DNA of 64,000 bases from Aequorivita vitellina. GTDB taxonomy: Bacteria; Bacteroidota; Bacteroidia; Flavobacteriales; Flavobacteriaceae. The DNA lies in the NCBI RefSeq assembly GCF_022008365.1, contig NZ_JAIRBA010000012.1, positions 20,452 to 84,451 on the forward strand. The letters are read 5' to 3'. Numbering within the stretch: position 1 is the stretch's first letter; each line of letters begins with the position of its first letter. This document shows positions 25,881 to 35,247 of this stretch, piece after piece. The translations under genes and the position numbers were made by a program. The notes under the pieces were generated by a model, which saw nothing but the letters and a program-made list of their open reading frames with translations, had not been told where the DNA came from and made no database searches.

Positions 25881-26243
25881 TTAACGACTTTTTACGGCTA
25901 CGGAACCTTTCATAATAACGTGTAAACTGCAAAAATAATTGAAATCTTCTGTTATTACTTTTGAAAACTTATCGCCTGGATTCATCGGTTTCGATGTCCA
26001 TTTTTTATTGATCTCGGTAACATCGTGCGGAACGATATCTTTGTTTACCCACGCTACAATATCTCCTTTATTTACAACAATGTTTTGCGGATCAAATTTC
26101 ATTTGATGGATAGTAACAACATGGGTTACGGCTTTAGTAGTATTGACACTTTCACTTTTAAAACTCGAAGTAATTACAAATACACCAATTAACACTAGGC
26201 TCAATGTTGAAAATATTGCAACTGATTTTTGAAATGTTTTCAT
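25881..26243 (-). CDS. Exported cupredoxin-domain (plastocyanin-like) protein
   Basis: This 120-residue protein has an N-terminal signal or anchor helix (about 8-28) and a single cupredoxin domain. All four type 1 copper ligands can be seen: His73 in VPHDV, Cys105, His108 and Met111 in FCSLHVIM. The short Cys-x2-His-x2-Met loop is typical of plastocyanin/amicyanin-like blue-copper proteins. A periplasmic electron carrier or copper-handling role is likely. Its start codon overlaps the stop of the DUF4142 gene upstream by one base, so both are translationally coupled. Confidence 0.9.
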   Translation of the reverse strand: MKTFQKSVAIFSTLSLVLIGVFVITSSFKSESVNTTKAVTHVVTIHQMKFDPQNIVVNKGDIVAWVNKDIVPHDVTEINKKWTSKPMNPGDKFSKVITEDFNYFCSLHVIMKGSVAVKSR

Positions 26244-26782
26244 TATTTTGAGATTTTACTTTGGGCCATTTCGGCGTGCCCTAAGTGTGTTTCTAAAATT
26301 GGCAAGGCAACTTTAAGTAATGCTTTTAATTCGGCATTTTGCGATTGTGGAATCAATAGACCTTTTACCGCACTAATTACGGCTTTGTGATAGGCAACTT
26401 CGTTAGCTACGTATGCTTTGTCGAATGCGTCGCCTTTCGCAGCTTTTAATTTTTTGGTCGTTGCTTCGGCTTGTTGTAATAATGATTCGCTTACTTTACT
26501 ATCTTCGGGCACAACTCCAAGTTTGGTGACTAGGGCCACAGCTTGTTCTATAATTGCGTTGTGATCTGCAATCATTGTTTGAGCGAATTCGCGTATATCG
26601 GGGTTTTTAGAACGTTCCATTGCAAGTTTGGCGTAATCTACGTCTATTTGATTTGCAACAACAGCTACTTTGGCAATTTCGGCATCGTTAAGTTGCGGCG
26701 TGTCCTGTGCAAATCCAAAAGTGGATACTAATAACATTACGAATAAAGAGGCCAGTACTTTAATTTTTAAAATTGTTTTCAT
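26243..26782 (-). CDS. DUF4142-family exported protein
   Basis: The 179-residue product has a signal peptide ending near FGFAQ26 and a four-helix, ferritin-like DUF4142 domain. Typical parts are AKLAMERSKNPDIREFAQTM (56-75), DHNAIIEQAVAL, and the C-terminal LETHLGHAEMAQ. Conserved histidines in DHN, AYHKAVI and HLGHAE could bind metal. Function in the family is not established. It is cotranscribed with a blue-copper protein directly downstream, so a link to periplasmic metal or redox stress is reasonable inference. Confidence 0.88.
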   Translation of the reverse strand: MKTILKIKVLASLFVMLLVSTFGFAQDTPQLNDAEIAKVAVVANQIDVDYAKLAMERSKNPDIREFAQTMIADHNAIIEQAVALVTKLGVVPEDSKVSESLLQQAEATTKKLKAAKGDAFDKAYVANEVAYHKAVISAVKGLLIPQSQNAELKALLKVALPILETHLGHAEMAQSKISK

Positions 26783-27006
26783 GATATTTGTTTTAAATGG
26801 TTTATGTTTTATTGATTTGATGACAAGACATAACCCAGGTTACAATCCATGTAGATTTTAATAAAACTTTGGCAAACCCCAATTTATTTATTGGGAAGAA
26901 TTAAGACTATTTTATTCTTTTTAGAATTTAAATTTCATTTTATTAAAAGCCTTTAAAAAATGTTTTTTTCGTTACTTTTAAACGAAATTTTTATACAGTT
27001 ACAACT

Positions 27007-27735
27007 TTGAAGATATCATTCGCCTTTTTTACACTTCTTTTTTTTCTTACATTTTGCTTACATGCACAAAACCAATTAGACGACAGGGTTTACAAAACGT
27101 ACGATGCGCTCGTGGGGCAGGACAATACAGGGCTTTACAACGGCACCGAATTTACAGACTTGTTTTTAAACACAGATGGAAGCTACCGCTATTTTAATGC
27201 GTTTGATTACACCAAAGGTTCTGTAACCTACAAAGGACAATATTATGTAAATGTATTATTGAAATACGACCTTTTGGAAGATAATTTACTAACCCGCTCT
27301 GAGGACAATTTGAGCATTTTTAATGTGAAGTTAATCCCCCAATTTGTCAATTCATTTTCAATATACAATCGTCATTTTGTGCGGCTTACCGATACCAATT
27401 TAAACCTATCCGGAAACGGTTATTTTGAAGTGGCCGTTCTGGGCAACGATTTAGAATTGTACATAAAACACACAAAAAAGAAAAAGGACAAAGCTTTAAA
27501 AAGCGGGATTCAATACAGGTTTTCTGAAGCCGATTTCTATATTTTGAAAAGCGACGGAAAGTACAATATAGTAAGCTCTCCAAGAGATATGCGGAAAATA
27601 CTTCCGCAAAAAGAAGAAGAAATAAAATCGTATTATAAAACTTATAAAAAACGCTACAAATCTAATCCCAATGTTTTTATGGCGAATCTCGTAAAATACC
27701 TCGATGGCCCTAAAATGGAAAAAAATCAATTATAA
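27007..27735 (+). CDS. Hypothetical secreted protein, first gene of an outer-membrane cassette
   Basis: This 242-residue protein starts at a TTG. It has a signal peptide (MKISFAFFTLLFFLTFCLHAQ; cleavage near HAQ21) and no domain I recognise. The mature part is rich in Tyr and Lys, with a basic segment KHTKKKKDKALKSG (about 155-168) and a C-terminal basic helix. Beta-strand-like patterning appears in the middle. It ends two bases before the TTG of the STN-domain TonB receptor, so the two are cotranscribed. A periplasmic or surface accessory role to the receptor is the simplest idea. Confidence 0.75.
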   Translation: MKISFAFFTLLFFLTFCLHAQNQLDDRVYKTYDALVGQDNTGLYNGTEFTDLFLNTDGSYRYFNAFDYTKGSVTYKGQYYVNVLLKYDLLEDNLLTRSEDNLSIFNVKLIPQFVNSFSIYNRHFVRLTDTNLNLSGNGYFEVAVLGNDLELYIKHTKKKKDKALKSGIQYRFSEADFYILKSDGKYNIVSSPRDMRKILPQKEEEIKSYYKTYKKRYKSNPNVFMANLVKYLDGPKMEKNQL

Positions 27736-27737
27736 TT

Positions 27738-30515
27738 TTGAAGTCGAATTTCTCCGTACAATATAGATTTTTTGCCATTGCAATTTTTCTGTTCACTACC
27801 GCCGTTTCTTTTGCACAAAACGATACTCATATTACGGTAACATTTAATCACACACCTTTAAAGGAAGCAGTTTTAAAAGTGGAAACGCTTTCAAACAAAA
27901 CCTTCTATTTTGATGAAACGTGGCTGAAAGGACATTTTGTAACCAAAGATTTTAAAAACGAATCGCTTCGCACCGTGTTGGACGATCTTTTCAGCAATAC
28001 CAATATCAACTATGTTTTAAAGGATGGAAAGGTGATTTTACTGAACAACACTTATGTTTACACGCTATTGCCAACAGATTTTTTCAACGAAGCCAAACCC
28101 GATGAAAAAGAATTTGACGACAATAACAATGCACCCATATTTCAGGAAGAATACGCGTCTAATGCTATTCAAACCAGAAAGCTGGTAACTATTGGCAAAC
28201 AAACACCAAATGCTGCCAACAAAACGTACACGCTTTCGGGTGTTTTTAAAAATGCGAAAACGGGCGAGCCACTTCAAAATCTTTCCATTTCAACCACAGA
28301 TAGAAGTAAATATGCGGTAACCGATTCCGAAGGACGCTACAGCATTCGCTTGCCGTACGGGTTGAATAAATTAGAAACAAATCTTTTGGGTTTTGAACGT
28401 ATTCGTCAAGACGTAGTTATGTATGGCGATGGCAGTTTAAATATTGAACTGCGCGAAAACACAGAGTCGCTAGATGAAGTGGTTGTAAAATCTAACAAAG
28501 ACGCCAATGTTCGCGATGCAGTTGTGGGCGTTACAAATATTAATATTGAATCGGTTAAAACCATTCCGTTGGTTTTGGGGGAGCGAGACATATTAAAAGT
28601 TGCAACCACAATGCCAGGAATTAAAACTGCGGGTGAAGGCTCCAGCGGTTTCAACGTGCGTGGCGGGCGCGCGGATCAAAACCTTATTTTGTTGGACGAT
28701 GCCGTGCTTTACAATCCTTCACATTTTTTGGGATTCTTTTCGGCAGTAAATCCGTTTACTACGGGGAGTTTAGAAATCTATAAAGCCAGCATCCCTGCGG
28801 AATACGGGGGGAGGCTTTCTTCAGTTTTTGATATTGAAACCAAATCTGGCGATATGGAAAAATTTAAAGGCGAAGGTTCTGTTGGGCCAATAACCGCCAA
28901 TCTTGCCGTAGAAGTTCCAGTTGTTAAAGGTAAAGCCTCAGTAATTGCAGGTTTCCGTGCTACGTATTCCGATTGGATTTTAAGAAGTTTAGACGAAGAA
29001 GAACTAAAAAACAGTGAAGCTTCCTTTTATGATGGCATTGTAAAGTATAAGCATAATATAGACAGCGACAATTCTATTCAAGGTACCGTATATTATAGTA
29101 AAGACCGTTTCAGCATAACTTCAGATTCAATTTTTGATTATAACAACCGTTTAATTTCATTGAAATACGGTCACAATTTTAGCGATAAAAGTAGGGCAGA
29201 GGTAATTTTTGTGAATAGCCAATACGAGTACGGAATTAATTATGAAGCAGACGCCAACCAGGATTTCGACTTTGGTTACCAACTCAACGAATATCAGGCA
29301 AAGCTTAATTTATCGTATAAAATAAACAAACAACACAAACTAAGTTACGGGGTGAGCAGCAAACTGTACGCAATAGATCCGGGCGATATTGAGCCTATTG
29401 GAATAAATTCTGATGTGCAACCAAAAACCTTAGATCGCGAAAAAGGTTTGGAGTCTGCCATCTATCTTTCAGATTTATTTGAAGTAAATAAAAACCTATT
29501 ATTAGATGTGGGGCTGCGCTATTCGTTTTATGCCGCGTTGGGTGAAGCCACTCAAAATGTTTACAAAGAAGGTGTTCCCAAAAGTGAAAGTTCAATTGTA
29601 GAAGTTAAAACCTATGACAAAAACGAAGTAATTGAAACCTACGGCGGCCCGGAATACAGAATTTCGGCACGTTATTTATTGGGGAGTGATTTTTCGGTGA
29701 AGGCGGGTTTTAACAGAACAATTCAATATTTACATCTTCTTTCAACAAACACCACGCAATCGCCAACAGATATTTGGAAACTTTCCGATTTAAACATCGC
29801 GCCACAACGCGCCAATCAATACAGTTTGGGCTTCTTTAAAAACCTGCCCGGAAAAGATGTAGAGTTCAGTTTAGAAGGATACTATAAAACAATGACCGAT
29901 TTGCTCGATTATAAAATTGGAGCCCAATTAATTTTAAACGATAAACTGGAAACCGAATTATTACAAGGGGAAGGAAAAGCCTACGGTATCGAATTTCTGG
30001 TGAAGAAAAATGCGGGAAAATTTAATGGGTATTTGGGGTACAGTTATTCCCGTTCGCAAGTAAAACTAGATAGTCAGCTAATGCAGGAACGCGTAAACAA
30101 CGGCGAATTTTTCCCTGCAAATTACGATAAACCACATGATTTTTCGTTGGTGGCTAATTACAAGCTAACCAAGCGTTTTAGTTTTTCGGGAAACTTCACC
30201 TATCAAACTGGACGACCAATTACGTATCCAATTGGTCGTTATGTTTTTGCGGGTGAAGAACAGGTGCTGTACAGCGACCGCAATCAATTTCGAATACCAG
30301 ATTATTACAGGTTAGACTTGGGGGTTAATATTGAAGGCAGCCATAAATTGAAGAAACTAGCGCATAGTTTTATCAATATTTCGGTGTATAATGTGTTAGG
30401 AAGAAACAACCCATATTCCGTATTTTTTGTGAATGAAGCTGGAGAAATAAAAGCGTACAAAACTTCTATATTTTCCGTACCTGTTCCTACAATAACCTAT
30501 AATTTTAAGTTTTAG
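27738..30515 (+). CDS. TonB-dependent receptor with STN and carboxypeptidase-like regulatory domains
   Basis: This 925-residue outer-membrane receptor starts at TTG. It has a signal peptide (to about FAQ27), then a secretin/TonB short N-terminal (STN) domain (about 30-100, ITVTFNHTPLKEAVLKVE). A carboxypeptidase-like regulatory domain (about 165-250), a plug (about 262-370, FNVRGGRADQNLILLDDAVL) and a 22-strand-type barrel follow. STN domains often signal to FecR/ECF sigma pairs, but none is adjacent. DUF4249 and MG2/plug-like genes follow directly (gap of 5 bases to the first). The import substrate is unknown; a peptide or polymer is possible. Confidence 0.9.
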   Translation: MKSNFSVQYRFFAIAIFLFTTAVSFAQNDTHITVTFNHTPLKEAVLKVETLSNKTFYFDETWLKGHFVTKDFKNESLRTVLDDLFSNTNINYVLKDGKVILLNNTYVYTLLPTDFFNEAKPDEKEFDDNNNAPIFQEEYASNAIQTRKLVTIGKQTPNAANKTYTLSGVFKNAKTGEPLQNLSISTTDRSKYAVTDSEGRYSIRLPYGLNKLETNLLGFERIRQDVVMYGDGSLNIELRENTESLDEVVVKSNKDANVRDAVVGVTNINIESVKTIPLVLGERDILKVATTMPGIKTAGEGSSGFNVRGGRADQNLILLDDAVLYNPSHFLGFFSAVNPFTTGSLEIYKASIPAEYGGRLSSVFDIETKSGDMEKFKGEGSVGPITANLAVEVPVVKGKASVIAGFRATYSDWILRSLDEEELKNSEASFYDGIVKYKHNIDSDNSIQGTVYYSKDRFSITSDSIFDYNNRLISLKYGHNFSDKSRAEVIFVNSQYEYGINYEADANQDFDFGYQLNEYQAKLNLSYKINKQHKLSYGVSSKLYAIDPGDIEPIGINSDVQPKTLDREKGLESAIYLSDLFEVNKNLLLDVGLRYSFYAALGEATQNVYKEGVPKSESSIVEVKTYDKNEVIETYGGPEYRISARYLLGSDFSVKAGFNRTIQYLHLLSTNTTQSPTDIWKLSDLNIAPQRANQYSLGFFKNLPGKDVEFSLEGYYKTMTDLLDYKIGAQLILNDKLETELLQGEGKAYGIEFLVKKNAGKFNGYLGYSYSRSQVKLDSQLMQERVNNGEFFPANYDKPHDFSLVANYKLTKRFSFSGNFTYQTGRPITYPIGRYVFAGEEQVLYSDRNQFRIPDYYRLDLGVNIEGSHKLKKLAHSFINISVYNVLGRNNPYSVFFVNEAGEIKAYKTSIFSVPVPTITYNFKF

Positions 30516-30520
30516 AAAAG

Positions 30521-31729
30521 ATGAAAACAAAGATTTTATTTAGTGTTTTTTTCGCAATTTTTCTCGCACAGTGGGGATGTACCGAACCATACGAAATTGA
30601 AACCGTAGAATTTGAAAGTGTCTTGGTGGTAGAAAGCACAATTACCGATGAATTGAAACCACAAATTGTGAAGCTTAGCAAGACTTCAACTTTAGAAAAT
30701 CCTGCAATTTTATATGAAAAAAATGCAACAGTCGCCGTTAACTCCAGTAATGGCAACAACTTTGGTTTTTCATGGAATAATGAAAAAAATTACTATGTTT
30801 CCGATTTACCTTTTAAAGCCGAACCAAATGTTAGTTATACCTTAAACATAATTACCCAAGACGGAAAGCACTACAAGTCGTCTGTCGTTAACTTGCCTCC
30901 AAAGGTTGAAATGAATGAAGTTTATCCCGAACGCATTGACGATCCTACAGCAGAGAAGGATGGCGTGCAGGTACTGGTAAATACTGAAGATCCTACGGGC
31001 AATGCTAAATATTTTAGATACGAATATGAAGAAACCTATAAAATTGTAGCGCCCAATCCGTCGCCCTATTTTGCTGAAATTATAAATCACGATCCAATGG
31101 CAGGAACATACGAAATTGTTCTTACACCCAGAGAACCCGAAGAAATTTGCTACTCAACAGAATATTCAACAGGTATTGTGCAAACTTCTACCACCGAACT
31201 AAACGAGAATAGAGTTTTTAGATTTCCTGTAAAATATATGGACAAAACCGATGCTAAATTTCAAACGCGATACAGCATTTTGGTGAGGCAATACGTGCAG
31301 AGCGTAGAAGCTTTTACTTTTTATAAAATTGTGAAAGAACTTGGCAGCGTTGAAAGTTTACTATCGCAAAGTCAGCCAGGTTATGTAGCCGGTAATATGG
31401 TTTCAGAAGCAAACCCCAACGAAAAAGTTTTGGGTTTCTTTGAAGCTTCTTCAATGACTAAGAAGAGAATATACTTTAATTATGAAGACGTAGGCTTAGA
31501 AAAACCGCCGTATTTTATAGACTGCGAAGTGTTGACATTAGATTATAACGATGCAACGGTTTTGGATAACGATCTCGATGAACGCGCGGCATTATATCAA
31601 CTTTTAACTTATGATGACTATCAAGTTATCGGCGCAAACTCACGCCTTATTTATAGAATTGTGCAGCCCCAATGCAGTGTTTGCACTTATTTTTCATCAA
31701 ATGTAAGACCCGATTTTTGGGAAGATTAA
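30521..31729 (+). CDS. DUF4249-family outer-membrane lipoprotein
   Basis: This 402-residue lipoprotein has a lipobox cysteine at Cys20 (AQWGC). The start of the mature part, VEFESVLVVESTITDELKPQ (residues 28-47), is typical of DUF4249, as are the repeated beta strands after it (SYTLNIITQDGKHYKSS). DUF4249 proteins are regularly encoded next to TonB receptors in Bacteroidota, as here. By position they are the analogue of SusD in other cassettes, but the fold is different. The C-terminus has several cysteines (PQCSVCTYFSSN). It starts five bases after the receptor stop and is followed immediately by the MG2-like gene. Confidence 0.88.
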   Translation: MKTKILFSVFFAIFLAQWGCTEPYEIETVEFESVLVVESTITDELKPQIVKLSKTSTLENPAILYEKNATVAVNSSNGNNFGFSWNNEKNYYVSDLPFKAEPNVSYTLNIITQDGKHYKSSVVNLPPKVEMNEVYPERIDDPTAEKDGVQVLVNTEDPTGNAKYFRYEYEETYKIVAPNPSPYFAEIINHDPMAGTYEIVLTPREPEEICYSTEYSTGIVQTSTTELNENRVFRFPVKYMDKTDAKFQTRYSILVRQYVQSVEAFTFYKIVKELGSVESLLSQSQPGYVAGNMVSEANPNEKVLGFFEASSMTKKRIYFNYEDVGLEKPPYFIDCEVLTLDYNDATVLDNDLDERAALYQLLTYDDYQVIGANSRLIYRIVQPQCSVCTYFSSNVRPDFWED

Positions 31730-31731
31730 TT

Positions 31732-33462
31732 ATGGTCAAAAAATTAAATTTTATATTATTTCTTTTCGTTGGACTGACTGTTATGGCTCAAATTCCGAAG
31801 GATGAAGTTTTACTTGATAGCAGTGTGTTTCCGAAAGAAAATGTAAAGCTTGTTGTAAATTCAAACGTTTTGCTTGCTGGGGAATTACTTCAGTATAAAG
31901 GGTTTATCCTTAATGCTTCCAAGAAAAAAAGTGCGCTGAGCAAAATACTGTACGTTTCATTGCGAAACGCGAACGATTCTGTAGTTTTCAACCATAAACT
32001 GAAAGTTGAAAACGCAACTGTAAATGGAGATTTCTTTGTCCCTTCCAACTTAAAAACAGGGATTTATAAGCTGATTGGTTACACTAATTTTTCAAAAAAC
32101 AATATAAACGATGCATTTACCCAAGTGAATATTTTCATTATAAATACGTTTGTAAAAAGTGAAGTAGCCCCCGCTGCAAAAGAGACCGTTGAAATTGCAG
32201 CTTCACCCGAAAAAGTTGGTGATGTTTTAACGAATAAAGCTAATACCAAATCACTTAAAATAAAACTGAACAAACAATCTTTCGGCCTGCGCGAAAAGGT
32301 GACTTTAAATATAGAAAATACCGATAATAACGATAACGGAAGCTATGTGCTTTCTGTTCGAAAGGTTAATCCGGTTGAAATTATTGGAGAAATTGCAAAA
32401 GCATCTAAATCTAAATCTTCGGCAATGTTTTACGTGCCCGAGCTTCGTGGCGAACTCATTTCGGGTCTGGTTGTTTCAAAACAAGACAATATACCTGCGG
32501 CGAACAAGGAAGTGGCGCTAACCATTCCCGGTGAAGATTATATTTTTAAAATTGCAAAAACCAATGCGCAGGGGCGTTTTTTCTTTTCGGTAGATGAAAC
32601 CTATAATGCTGAAGAAAGTATTTTACAATTGTATGGCAATGAAGCGTATCGCAGTGCGTACAACTTGGTTTTGGATTCAAAAGACTTCAAATTAAATGAA
32701 GAAGAATACAATTTAAAATTAGACAAGCAATTGAAAGATTGGCTACTGGAACGCAGCGTGCAGTTGCAAGTAGAGAACGCTTATTACGATACAAAAAGAG
32801 ATAGTATTTTAACAAAAAAAACAAATACAGCGTTTTACGATAATTTGGGAACAGTCTTTTTATTAGACGATTACACGCGTTTCCCTACAGTTAGAGAAAC
32901 TTTTATTGAAGTGGTTACGCTTGCCGCCGTAAGAGGCACTGGCAGCGATACAAGGTTTTTAGTTTACAATGCATACGACCCAAATAGAATAGCGAAATTC
33001 AACAGTATAGACCCATTGGTGTTGATGGACGGAATGCTGGTACAAGACTATTCTGAATTACTAAATTACAATGCGCGCAATATAGAAAGTGTGCGTGTTG
33101 TAACTGAACCTTATCGGTATGGCCCAAAAATTTACAGTGGAATAATTGCTGTGGAAACTAAAGAAAAGGACTTTGTTCCGAGGCATACAAACGATTATGT
33201 AGCAGAGATAAATTTACCACCCGCTGTAAAGAATAAAAAATATTATCGTCCAGATTATAGCGATAAAGTTCAACTTTCTAGAATACCCGATTATAGGGTT
33301 CAATTACTTTGGCAACCAGAGATAAACCTTTCTAAGGAGGGATTTACTACTTCATTTTATACTTCAGATGTTTCGGGAGTTTATGAGATTTTAATAACGG
33401 GATTTTCTAAAAATGGATTGCACATTCTCAATAAATATTATTTTAAAGTTTCGAAAAATTAA
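31732..33462 (+). CDS. Secreted MG2-like protein with a TonB plug-like C-terminal region
   Basis: I start this gene at the ATG at 31732 (MVKKLNFILF), two bases after the DUF4249 stop. It encodes a 576-residue protein with a signal peptide ending near MAQ20. An N-terminal macroglobulin MG2-like domain (about 30-140, NSNVLLAGELLQYKGFIL, SNLKTGIYKLIGYTNF) comes first. Further beta domains follow, including a carboxypeptidase-like SGLVVSKQDNIPAANKEVAL near 245-265. Near residues 425-490 a plug-like stretch, LVLMDGMLVQDY then ARNIESVRVV and IYSGIIAVETKEK, resembles TonB receptor plugs, but no barrel follows. It may be a surface partner of the receptor. Confidence 0.8.
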   Translation: MVKKLNFILFLFVGLTVMAQIPKDEVLLDSSVFPKENVKLVVNSNVLLAGELLQYKGFILNASKKKSALSKILYVSLRNANDSVVFNHKLKVENATVNGDFFVPSNLKTGIYKLIGYTNFSKNNINDAFTQVNIFIINTFVKSEVAPAAKETVEIAASPEKVGDVLTNKANTKSLKIKLNKQSFGLREKVTLNIENTDNNDNGSYVLSVRKVNPVEIIGEIAKASKSKSSAMFYVPELRGELISGLVVSKQDNIPAANKEVALTIPGEDYIFKIAKTNAQGRFFFSVDETYNAEESILQLYGNEAYRSAYNLVLDSKDFKLNEEEYNLKLDKQLKDWLLERSVQLQVENAYYDTKRDSILTKKTNTAFYDNLGTVFLLDDYTRFPTVRETFIEVVTLAAVRGTGSDTRFLVYNAYDPNRIAKFNSIDPLVLMDGMLVQDYSELLNYNARNIESVRVVTEPYRYGPKIYSGIIAVETKEKDFVPRHTNDYVAEINLPPAVKNKKYYRPDYSDKVQLSRIPDYRVQLLWQPEINLSKEGFTTSFYTSDVSGVYEILITGFSKNGLHILNKYYFKVSKN

Positions 33463-33559
33463 CATATTTTGTTAAAATTTTTGCATAAATGTTAAAATAT
33501 GTCGCATAAATAATTTATCTTTCATTTTAATTTAACTGAAATTTTAAATTTAAAAGGTT

Positions 33560-33733
33560 ATGCTTCATTGGAAAGCGACATATATAATATTAGCCATTGT
33601 CTTCGGAGTTATTGGTTTTATTGGTATTGGAGAAGAAGGTGGTTTAGAGCCAGCCAAATATATTTGCGGGATTTTTATAATTTTATTGGTAACAACTTGG
33701 GCCACAGAATTTAGCGGAAGAAAACGCGGATAA
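33560..33733 (+). CDS. 57-residue membrane protein (DUF1328/YtjA-like pattern)
   Basis: A short complete gene encodes MLHWKATYIILAIVFGVIGF, then a Gly/Glu-containing turn and a second helix ICGIFIILLVTTWA with the tail TEFSGRKRG. Two transmembrane helices starting with M-L-H/R-W and a G-F-x-G-I turn recall the DUF1328 (YtjA) family of small inner-membrane proteins, though the match is by eye. It stands alone, followed after 150 bases by a strong terminator. Role unknown in the family; envelope stress is sometimes suggested. Confidence 0.7.
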   Translation: MLHWKATYIILAIVFGVIGFIGIGEEGGLEPAKYICGIFIILLVTTWATEFSGRKRG

Positions 33734-33888
33734 TCTGCTGTTAAAGTTTTAATAAAGATTATTTTAAATCAAATAATTTCAGTAATTTTATTTCATTATC
33801 ATATCGGGGTGCTTAAGTTTTAAAAACAGCTGAGAATACACTCGTAAAACTTCAAAATGGATAATGCCAACGGAAGGAATATGATTTG

Positions 33889-33932
33889 CAAAGGGAACTT
33901 AGATTTTTTAAATCTTGTTCCCTTTGTTTTTT
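33889..33932 (+). terminator. Terminator before prfB
   Basis: CAAAGGGAAC (33889-33898) pairs with GTTCCCTTTG (33917-33926). An inner AGATTT/AAATCT stem extends the hairpin, and a T-rich tail follows on the + strand. It ends + strand transcription and faces the 3' end of prfB. Confidence 0.7.
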
Positions 33933-33961
33933 GTTTCAATTAATTATTGTGTTCAATTCTT

Positions 33962-35069
33962 TTAAAGCTCATCTGAAGCTTCCGGCTGCCCACTCATCAT
34001 TAAATAAGCTTTCAAAAAACCATCAATTTCGCCATTTAACACATTGTCTGTATTTCCGGTTTCGTGGCCGGTACGCACGTCTTTCACTAATTTATAGGGG
34101 TGTAAAACGTAATTGCGTATTTGTGAGCCCCATTCAATAGCCATCTTGCTGTCTTCAATTTCGGCGCGTTGGGCCATTTGTTTGCGAAGTTCAATTTCAT
34201 AAAGTTGCGATTTCAACATTTGCATAGCCTTTTCCCGATTTTCTAACTGGCTGCGGGTTTCACTGTTGTGAATAACAATTCCCGAAGGGTGGTGGGTAAG
34301 GATGGCTTTGGTTTCAACCTTGTTTACATTTTGTCCGCCAGCGCCGCCGCTTCGTGCAAAATCCCACGATATATCGGCTGGATTGATATCAATTTCAATA
34401 GTGTCATCTACCAATGGATAAACGTAAACACTAACGAAACTGGTATGCCGCTTGGCATTACTGTCGAATGGTGAAATGCGTACCAATCTGTGTACACCAT
34501 TTTCACTTTTTAACCAACCAAAGGCGAATTCGCCGGCAATCTCTAAGGTTACCGTTTTAACTCCGGCAACATCGCCCGCTTGAAAGTTGAGTTCTTTTAC
34601 TTTGTAATCGTGTTTTTGAGCCCACATTAAGTACATGCGCATTAGCATTTCTGCCCAGTCGCAACTTTCGGTGCCACCAGCGCCGGCGGTAATTTGTAGC
34701 ACCGCGCTCATATCATCGCCTTCATCGCCAAGCATGTTTTTAAATTCAAGTGTTTCAATTGCGCTTTCGGCTTTTTCAAATGCCGCATTTACTTGCTCGG
34801 GAGTGCCTTCGCCTTCTTTTTGAAATTCAAGTAAAATTTCGGCTTCTTCGGTAAGTGTTTTGGCTGTTTCGTAATCGGAGACCCATTTCTTTTTGGTGCG
34901 CAGAACCTTCATAAACGCTTCGGCTTCTTGGGTATTGTTCCAAAAATTGGGGTCGAAAGTTTTTTCTTCTTCGTTGGTAATTTCTACTTTTTTTCCGGCA
35001 ATGTCAAAGATAGTGCCTCAAAGCATCTAACCGCACTTTAAGGTCTTTTATTTGGTCTGTTGAAGTCAT
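33962..35069 (-). CDS. prfB: Peptide chain release factor 2, expressed through a programmed +1 frameshift
   Basis: RF2 ends translation at UGA and UAA. The gene is split in two frames. Frame one starts at the ATG at 35069 and runs 21 codons to CTT followed by TGA (35006-35004). Skipping one base there (CTT-T-GAC) enters the second frame at 35005, which is open to 33962, giving 368 residues in all. The slip site CTTTGAC and the upstream GAGG in TTGAGGCACTAT match the classic autoregulatory prfB signal. The anticodon-like tripeptide SPF (199-201) and the catalytic GGQ (244-246, in SGGAGGQNVNK) are intact. An annotation starting at 34912 would lose the N-terminus. Confidence 0.96.
34998..35020 (-). 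promoter_or_regulatory. prfB +1 frameshift site
   Basis: On the minus strand the elements are GAGG (SD-like), a short spacer CACTAT, the slippery codon CTT, then TGA followed by C. Slow reading of UGA when RF2 is scarce favours the +1 slip to GAC. Layout and spacing match the well-known RF2 autoregulation site. Confidence 0.93.
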
Positions 35070-35247
35070 ATATACAAGCCCGCAGAGACGGGAAATTTTT
35101 TAATTAAATGAATTTGAAACGAATTTTCCAGTTGCAATTGCAGCAAAAATACCATTAACTTAGTGAGAAGAAAGATTTTTTCGGCTAATTTTATACTTTC
35201 TTAATTTTTGAATTTCCAAAATACTTAAATCACTTAAAACCATTATT

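Noticed and set aside
27738..31729. Classical SusC/SusD polysaccharide utilisation pair
   Set aside because: The lipoprotein is DUF4249 and lacks SusD features, and no glycoside hydrolases are nearby.
34912..35069. Apparent frameshift error or pseudogene at the 5' end of prfB
   Set aside because: The break falls exactly at CTT TGA C with an upstream SD-like GAGG, the known programmed frameshift site, and all RF2 motifs are intact.
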